A stretch of 10,372 nucleotides of DNA, taken from contig VBJR01000086.1 of the NCBI GenBank assembly GCA_005880175.1, positions 1 to 10,372 of the forward strand, in the 5' to 3' direction. This DNA comes from Chloroflexota bacterium. Lineage in GTDB: Bacteria > Chloroflexota > Dormibacteria > Dormibacterales > Dormibacteraceae. Made by a program: the position numbers and the translations under genes. Shown piece by piece: positions 7,630 to 10,372 of the stretch. Positions within the stretch are counted from its first letter, which is position 1. Every line of letters starts with the position of its first letter. Below the pieces are notes generated by a model, which ran no database searches, was not told the DNA's origin, and saw only the letters and a list, made by a program, of their open reading frames with translations.

Positions 7630-7857
7630 ATGAAGGCCTACGTGCTGATCAACGCCTCGCCCGGACGAGCCCTGGAGGTCGCCAGGAAGATGCAGGGCCA
7701 GTCGGGGATCACGGCCGCCGACGCCATCACCGGCGAGTACGACGTGATCGCGGTGTGCGAGGCGCCCGACGTCAACGCGATCGGCCAGCTGATCGTCGAG
7801 AAGATCCAGAAGATCGACGGCGTCTTCAAGACGATCACCTGCCTGGTCGTGACGTAG
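7630..7857 (+). CDS. Stand-alone Lrp/AsnC ligand-binding (RAM) domain protein
   Basis: The 75 residues correspond to the C-terminal alpha-beta sandwich of Lrp/AsnC regulators (RAM or AsnC_trans_reg domain), without any helix-turn-helix. The pattern is clear: a first strand (AYVLINASPG), a helix (RALEVARKMQ), then ITAADAITGEYDVIAVCEA and the second helix and last strand (IGQLIVEKIQKIDGVFKTITCLVV). Such stand-alone RAM proteins form oligomers that bind amino acids at subunit interfaces. The gene starts 14 bases after the threonine lyase on the same strand, so a shared transcript is likely. It may sense threonine, isoleucine or another amino acid for that enzyme or for a DNA-binding partner. The ATG fits the domain start, though no Shine-Dalgarno is seen. 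It converges with the SDR gene across 12 bases. Confidence 0.88.
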   Translation: MKAYVLINASPGRALEVARKMQGQSGITAADAITGEYDVIAVCEAPDVNAIGQLIVEKIQKIDGVFKTITCLVVT

Positions 7858-7869
7858 GGAGCTGCGGGT

Positions 7870-8808
7870 CTACGAGCTGAGTCGCCGGGGCGCGGCCTCG
7901 GGCCACGCGACGGCGCCCGGATCGGGGACGGGGGTCGTGTCGGTGTGCCACTCGAGCAGCTCGGCCAGCCCCGCCGCGAACGTGGCGACCTGCGGCCGCC
8001 AGCCCAGCTCGCGCCGGCTCCAGCCGTCGTCCACCACCTGGGGCCGCGCCAGCAGGTCCACGGCGAACGGCGTCGGCCAGCACGTCCGGGCCGGCCGCGA
8101 GCGCGCCAGGCGCCCCCACGCCCCCAGGTAGGCCAGGTCGTACGAGGTCCGGTCCACCCGGCCGGGGACCAGCATCGCCTCCGCCGCCGCCAGCAGGAGC
8201 TCCCACCAGCTGCCCAGGATGCCGCCCAGCAGGTAGGCGGCCGCCGGCTGGCCGCGCACCGCGGCGGCGTGGAACGCCCGGCCCAGGTCGGGGCCGGCCA
8301 GGAACGTGCGCGGCGCCCGGCCGCCGCCGGGCAGCGCCAGGCGGCCGGTCCGCAGGCGCGCGAACAGGCGGCCCGAGACCGGCTCGTCCGGCCCGAACCC
8401 CTGGGCGGGCCGGAGGACGACCACCTCGGGCCGGTCCCGCTCGCGCAGCCACGTCTCGTCGGCCAGCAGGGCGCGCTCGTAGCCGTGCTCGGGGCGGAGC
8501 GGCGCGCGGTCGGAGACCCGGCCCTCGCGATCGAGGCCGTACACGGCGGACGACGACAGGAAGACCAGGCGCCGGACCCCGGCGTCGCGGGCCAGGCGGA
8601 CCAGCGAGACGAGGAGCGGGTGCGGCGACGGGCCTCGCGCCCGCTCCAGCGGCGAACGGAGCTCGAACGCCAGGTGCACCACCTCGACCCCGTCCATGGC
8701 TCCGGTGAGGTCATCCCGCACCCCGGCGGCCCGGATGTGGACCTCGTCGCGCAGGGCGGCCACCGCGTGGCGACCCGCATAGCCGGCGGCACCGATGACC
8801 AGGTGCAC
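7870..8808 (-). CDS. NAD-dependent epimerase/dehydratase-like extended SDR, catalytic Lys missing
   Basis: A 312-residue Rossmann-fold protein of the extended short-chain dehydrogenase/reductase type. The dinucleotide loop GAAGYAGR is at 6-13. The LSSSAVYG motif at 84-91 holds the usual catalytic serine. VVVLRPAQGFGP at 129-140 matches the family LRPxNVYGP strand. The YxxxK catalytic pair is incomplete: Y110 is present (HGYERALLA), but position 114 is Leu, not Lys. It may therefore be an atypical SDR that binds NAD(P) without normal oxidoreductase chemistry. The substrate cannot be inferred; many relatives act on nucleotide sugars. The GTG at 8806-8808 starts the Rossmann strand directly. It lies 22 bases after the acyltransferase stop. 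It may be in that operon, but it also has its own promoter candidate. Confidence 0.85.
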   Translation of the reverse strand: MHLVIGAAGYAGRHAVAALRDEVHIRAAGVRDDLTGAMDGVEVVHLAFELRSPLERARGPSPHPLLVSLVRLARDAGVRRLVFLSSSAVYGLDREGRVSDRAPLRPEHGYERALLADETWLRERDRPEVVVLRPAQGFGPDEPVSGRLFARLRTGRLALPGGGRAPRTFLAGPDLGRAFHAAAVRGQPAAAYLLGGILGSWWELLLAAAEAMLVPGRVDRTSYDLAYLGAWGRLARSRPARTCWPTPFAVDLLARPQVVDDGWSRRELGWRPQVATFAAGLAELLEWHTDTTPVPDPGAVAWPEAAPRRLSS

Positions 8809-8815
8809 GAGTTCG

Positions 8816-8821
8816 AGTCTA
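8816..8821 (-). promoter_or_regulatory. Candidate promoter (GCGACA-17-TAGACT) for leaderless SDR transcript
   Basis: TAGACT on the minus strand is followed by seven bases (CGAACTC) and the SDR GTG start. GCGACA lies 17 bases upstream and shares GACA with the -35 consensus. It is the only candidate here with a passable -35. The promoter sits in the 22-base gap and the last codons of the acyltransferase gene. Confidence 0.45.
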
Positions 8822-8830
8822 GGGAGCGAC

Positions 8831-9619
8831 TTACGAGTTGTCGCTTTCTGTATTTCGGCCGGTTCGACGCAGTCTCGTGCGCAGGCGACCGGGCAGCCGG
8901 CGGACCGCGCGCAGGGGCCTCGCGACCGCGCTCCCGAGCCGGGAGCGCCGGGTGCGGCGGGGCCCTCCGTCCTGCCCGAACGCGCGCAGGATCGAGCGCC
9001 GGACCCGGTCCAGGAGCTGCTCGACGCCGACCTGGACCGTCCACCAGGCGGGCGGGTCGGGCCGGACCGGCGGCCCGATCGAGACGTCGACCACCCCGAA
9101 CGGCCGCAGGCGGTCGAGGCCGGTGAGGGCGACGGGGCTGATCGGCACGCCGGCCTCGAGCGCGAAGTGGGCGACGCCCTTCCTGAGCGGCCGCAGCGCC
9201 CGGCCCCGCGAGTACCGGCCCTCCGGGAAGATCAGGACGACGCCGCCGCGCGACAGGACCTGGTAGACGGTCGCCACGCCCCGCTGGTCCAGCTCGCCGC
9301 GGGCGGGCGAGATCGGGAACACGCCGAACGGCGGCACCAGCCACCGCTTCCAGGCCCGGTTGAACACCGTGTCCCGGCGGGCCATGGTGTAGATCATCGG
9401 CACGCGCGGGAACGCGGCCAGGATGAACAGGGTGTCGAACCACGTCAGGTGGTTGCTGGCGATCAGGTACGGCGGCGGCGGCAGGTGCTCGAGCCCGACC
9501 ACCCGGAAGCGGAACAGGCGCGGCACCAGGAGCCGCAGCAGCGCCACCAGGAGGCGGTACGGCAGCGGGGGGGCGAGCGGCGCCGGGTGGACCAGTGGAT
9601 CGAACGCCCCGCCCGCCAC
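8831..9619 (-). CDS. plsC: 1-acyl-sn-glycerol-3-phosphate acyltransferase (PlsC family)
   Basis: Acylates lysophosphatidic acid to phosphatidic acid at the inner membrane face, or acylates a related lipid acceptor. It has 262 residues. The NHx4D catalytic motif is NHLTWFD at 56-62 (His57, Asp62). Motif III is FPEGRYSRG at 131-139, a variant of FPEGTRS, and motif IV is VPISPVALTG at 158-167. An amphipathic or hydrophobic stretch precedes motif I (YRLLVALLRLLVPRLF at 21-36), which suits membrane association. The C-terminal 45 or so residues are very rich in arginine and may bind anionic lipid. The GTG at 9617-9619 is the best start, although the frame is open further upstream without ATG, GTG or TTG until it enters the preceding gene. 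It follows the alpha/beta hydrolase by 55 bases and precedes the SDR by 22. Confidence 0.92.
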   Translation of the reverse strand: MAGGAFDPLVHPAPLAPPLPYRLLVALLRLLVPRLFRFRVVGLEHLPPPPYLIASNHLTWFDTLFILAAFPRVPMIYTMARRDTVFNRAWKRWLVPPFGVFPISPARGELDQRGVATVYQVLSRGGVVLIFPEGRYSRGRALRPLRKGVAHFALEAGVPISPVALTGLDRLRPFGVVDVSIGPPVRPDPPAWWTVQVGVEQLLDRVRRSILRAFGQDGGPRRTRRSRLGSAVARPLRAVRRLPGRLRTRLRRTGRNTESDNS

Positions 9620-9674
9620 GGCGGCGAGGTAGTCCGGCCCCCGGTAGACCCTGTCCGGCGGGCCCGGCGGCCCG

Positions 9675-10372
9675 TCAGGAGGCGAGGAAGTCCTCCAGGG
9701 CCCGGTTGAACCGGTCGGGCCGCTCGGCCTGGGGCGTGTGCCCGGCTCCCTCGATCACTTCCAGACGGGCGCCCGGCAGCCGCCGGACCGCCGCGCGGGC
9801 CCGGTCCACCGGGAGCAGCCGGTCCTCCTCGCCCCAGATCAGCAGGACCGGCAGGCGGGTGGCGGCCAGGCGGTCCAGCAGCGCTGCCGGCCGGTGGGCG
9901 CGGACGTCGGCCAGGGCCCGGACGGTGGACGCGTAGGCGCGTGCGTAGCCCGCGGTCGCGTGCATCTCGCGCATGCCGGCCAGGAACGCCTCGTCGACGA
10001 CGCGGGCCACGCCGCCGGGGTCGTGCACGAACCGGCGCGCCGACCGCTGGATCACGGCCGGGGGCAGGCGGTGCAGCGCCTCCCGCATCAGGCCGAGCAC
10101 GGTCTCCCCCACCCCCGGCACCAGGACCAGCGGGTAGAACAGCTGGACGTTCGGCCGGACCACGCCGAGCGAGTTGACCAGGACCAGCCGCTCGACCGAC
10201 CCGGGATCCCGGAGCGCGACCTCCAGCGCCACCCGGCCGCCCATCGACGTGCCGACCAGCACCGGCCGCCGTCCGAGCTCACGGACGTAGGCTTCGACCA
10301 CGTCCGCGAACAGGGGGATGCCGTAGCCGCCGGCCGGCTGCTCGCTGCGGCCGAAGCCGGGCAGGTCGAGCG
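9675..10372 (-). CDS. Alpha/beta-hydrolase fold protein (partial, N-terminus off the window)
   Basis: The 231 visible residues form most of an alpha/beta hydrolase. The first residues (LDLPGFGRSEQP) are the usual strand and loop with DLPGFG. The nucleophile elbow is GTSMGG, with serine as nucleophile. The acid is probably the Asp of IWGEEDRLLP and the base the His of EGAGHTPQAERP. A helical cap of about 85 residues sits between the elbow region and the acid. The substrate is not predictable; related proteins include esterases, epoxide hydrolases and C-C bond hydrolases such as MenH. The start lies beyond the right edge, since the frame is open to 10370. An in-frame internal GTG at 10299-10301 would remove part of the core fold, so it is not the start. 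It is probably the promoter-proximal member of the hydrolase-PlsC-SDR run. Confidence 0.92.
   Translation of the reverse strand, partial: LDLPGFGRSEQPAGGYGIPLFADVVEAYVRELGRRPVLVGTSMGGRVALEVALRDPGSVERLVLVNSLGVVRPNVQLFYPLVLVPGVGETVLGLMREALHRLPPAVIQRSARRFVHDPGGVARVVDEAFLAGMREMHATAGYARAYASTVRALADVRAHRPAALLDRLAATRLPVLLIWGEEDRLLPVDRARAAVRRLPGARLEVIEGAGHTPQAERPDRFNRALEDFLAS

Noticed and set aside
7638..9443. Minus-strand frame of 601 codons across the SDR and acyltransferase
   Set aside because: It lies in the wrong frame for both genes and gives Arg/Gly/Pro/Trp-rich nonsense, whereas the two true frames show NHx4D and Rossmann motifs.

Overview
This is a very GC-rich window (about 70% or more by eye) with GTG, TTG and apparently CTG start codons and many genes that lack a clear Shine-Dalgarno sequence. 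These traits fit an Actinomycetota-like or other high-GC lineage (for example high-GC Chloroflexota or Dormibacterota), possibly from a metagenome assembly. I cannot fix the phylum from sequence alone. The content is mostly chromosomal housekeeping. I see no rRNA, tRNA, CRISPR array, insertion sequence or phage gene, and no convincing new defence or biosynthetic system.

Left block, minus strand, read from right to left (5996 down to 1): galU (UDP-glucose synthesis); an unrecognised 85-residue protein; a small one-pass membrane protein with a Pro/Ser-rich tail; a degraded remnant resembling an NfeD-type OB fold; an SPFH/flotillin-like gene broken by a frameshift near 3586; a PspA/IM30-like gene that appears to start with CTG overlapping the SPFH stop; and metH, cut by the left edge just inside its B12 domain. 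NfeD, SPFH and PspA-like proteins together form a membrane-microdomain and envelope-stress module.

Middle block: an FlK-like thioesterase (plus) diverges from galU with only 15 bases between start codons. A small basic protein (minus) overlaps the 3' end of the thioesterase and diverges from a threonine ammonia-lyase gene (plus). Directly downstream of the lyase is a stand-alone Lrp/AsnC ligand-binding (RAM) domain. The lyase has no regulatory domain of its own, so the small protein is a plausible partner or sensor.

Right block, minus strand, read from right to left (10372 down to 7870): an alpha/beta hydrolase cut by the right edge, a PlsC-type acyltransferase, and an extended SDR that has lost the catalytic lysine. 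The SDR converges with the RAM-domain gene across 12 bases.

A recurring regulatory pattern is a TANNNT-like hexamer 6-7 bases upstream of a start codon with no Shine-Dalgarno (galU, the SDR, the small basic protein, and less cleanly the threonine lyase). This suggests leaderless transcription. The points most worth checking are the damaged NfeD-SPFH pair, the CTG start of pspA, the leaderless promoters, and the split threonine lyase/RAM pair.
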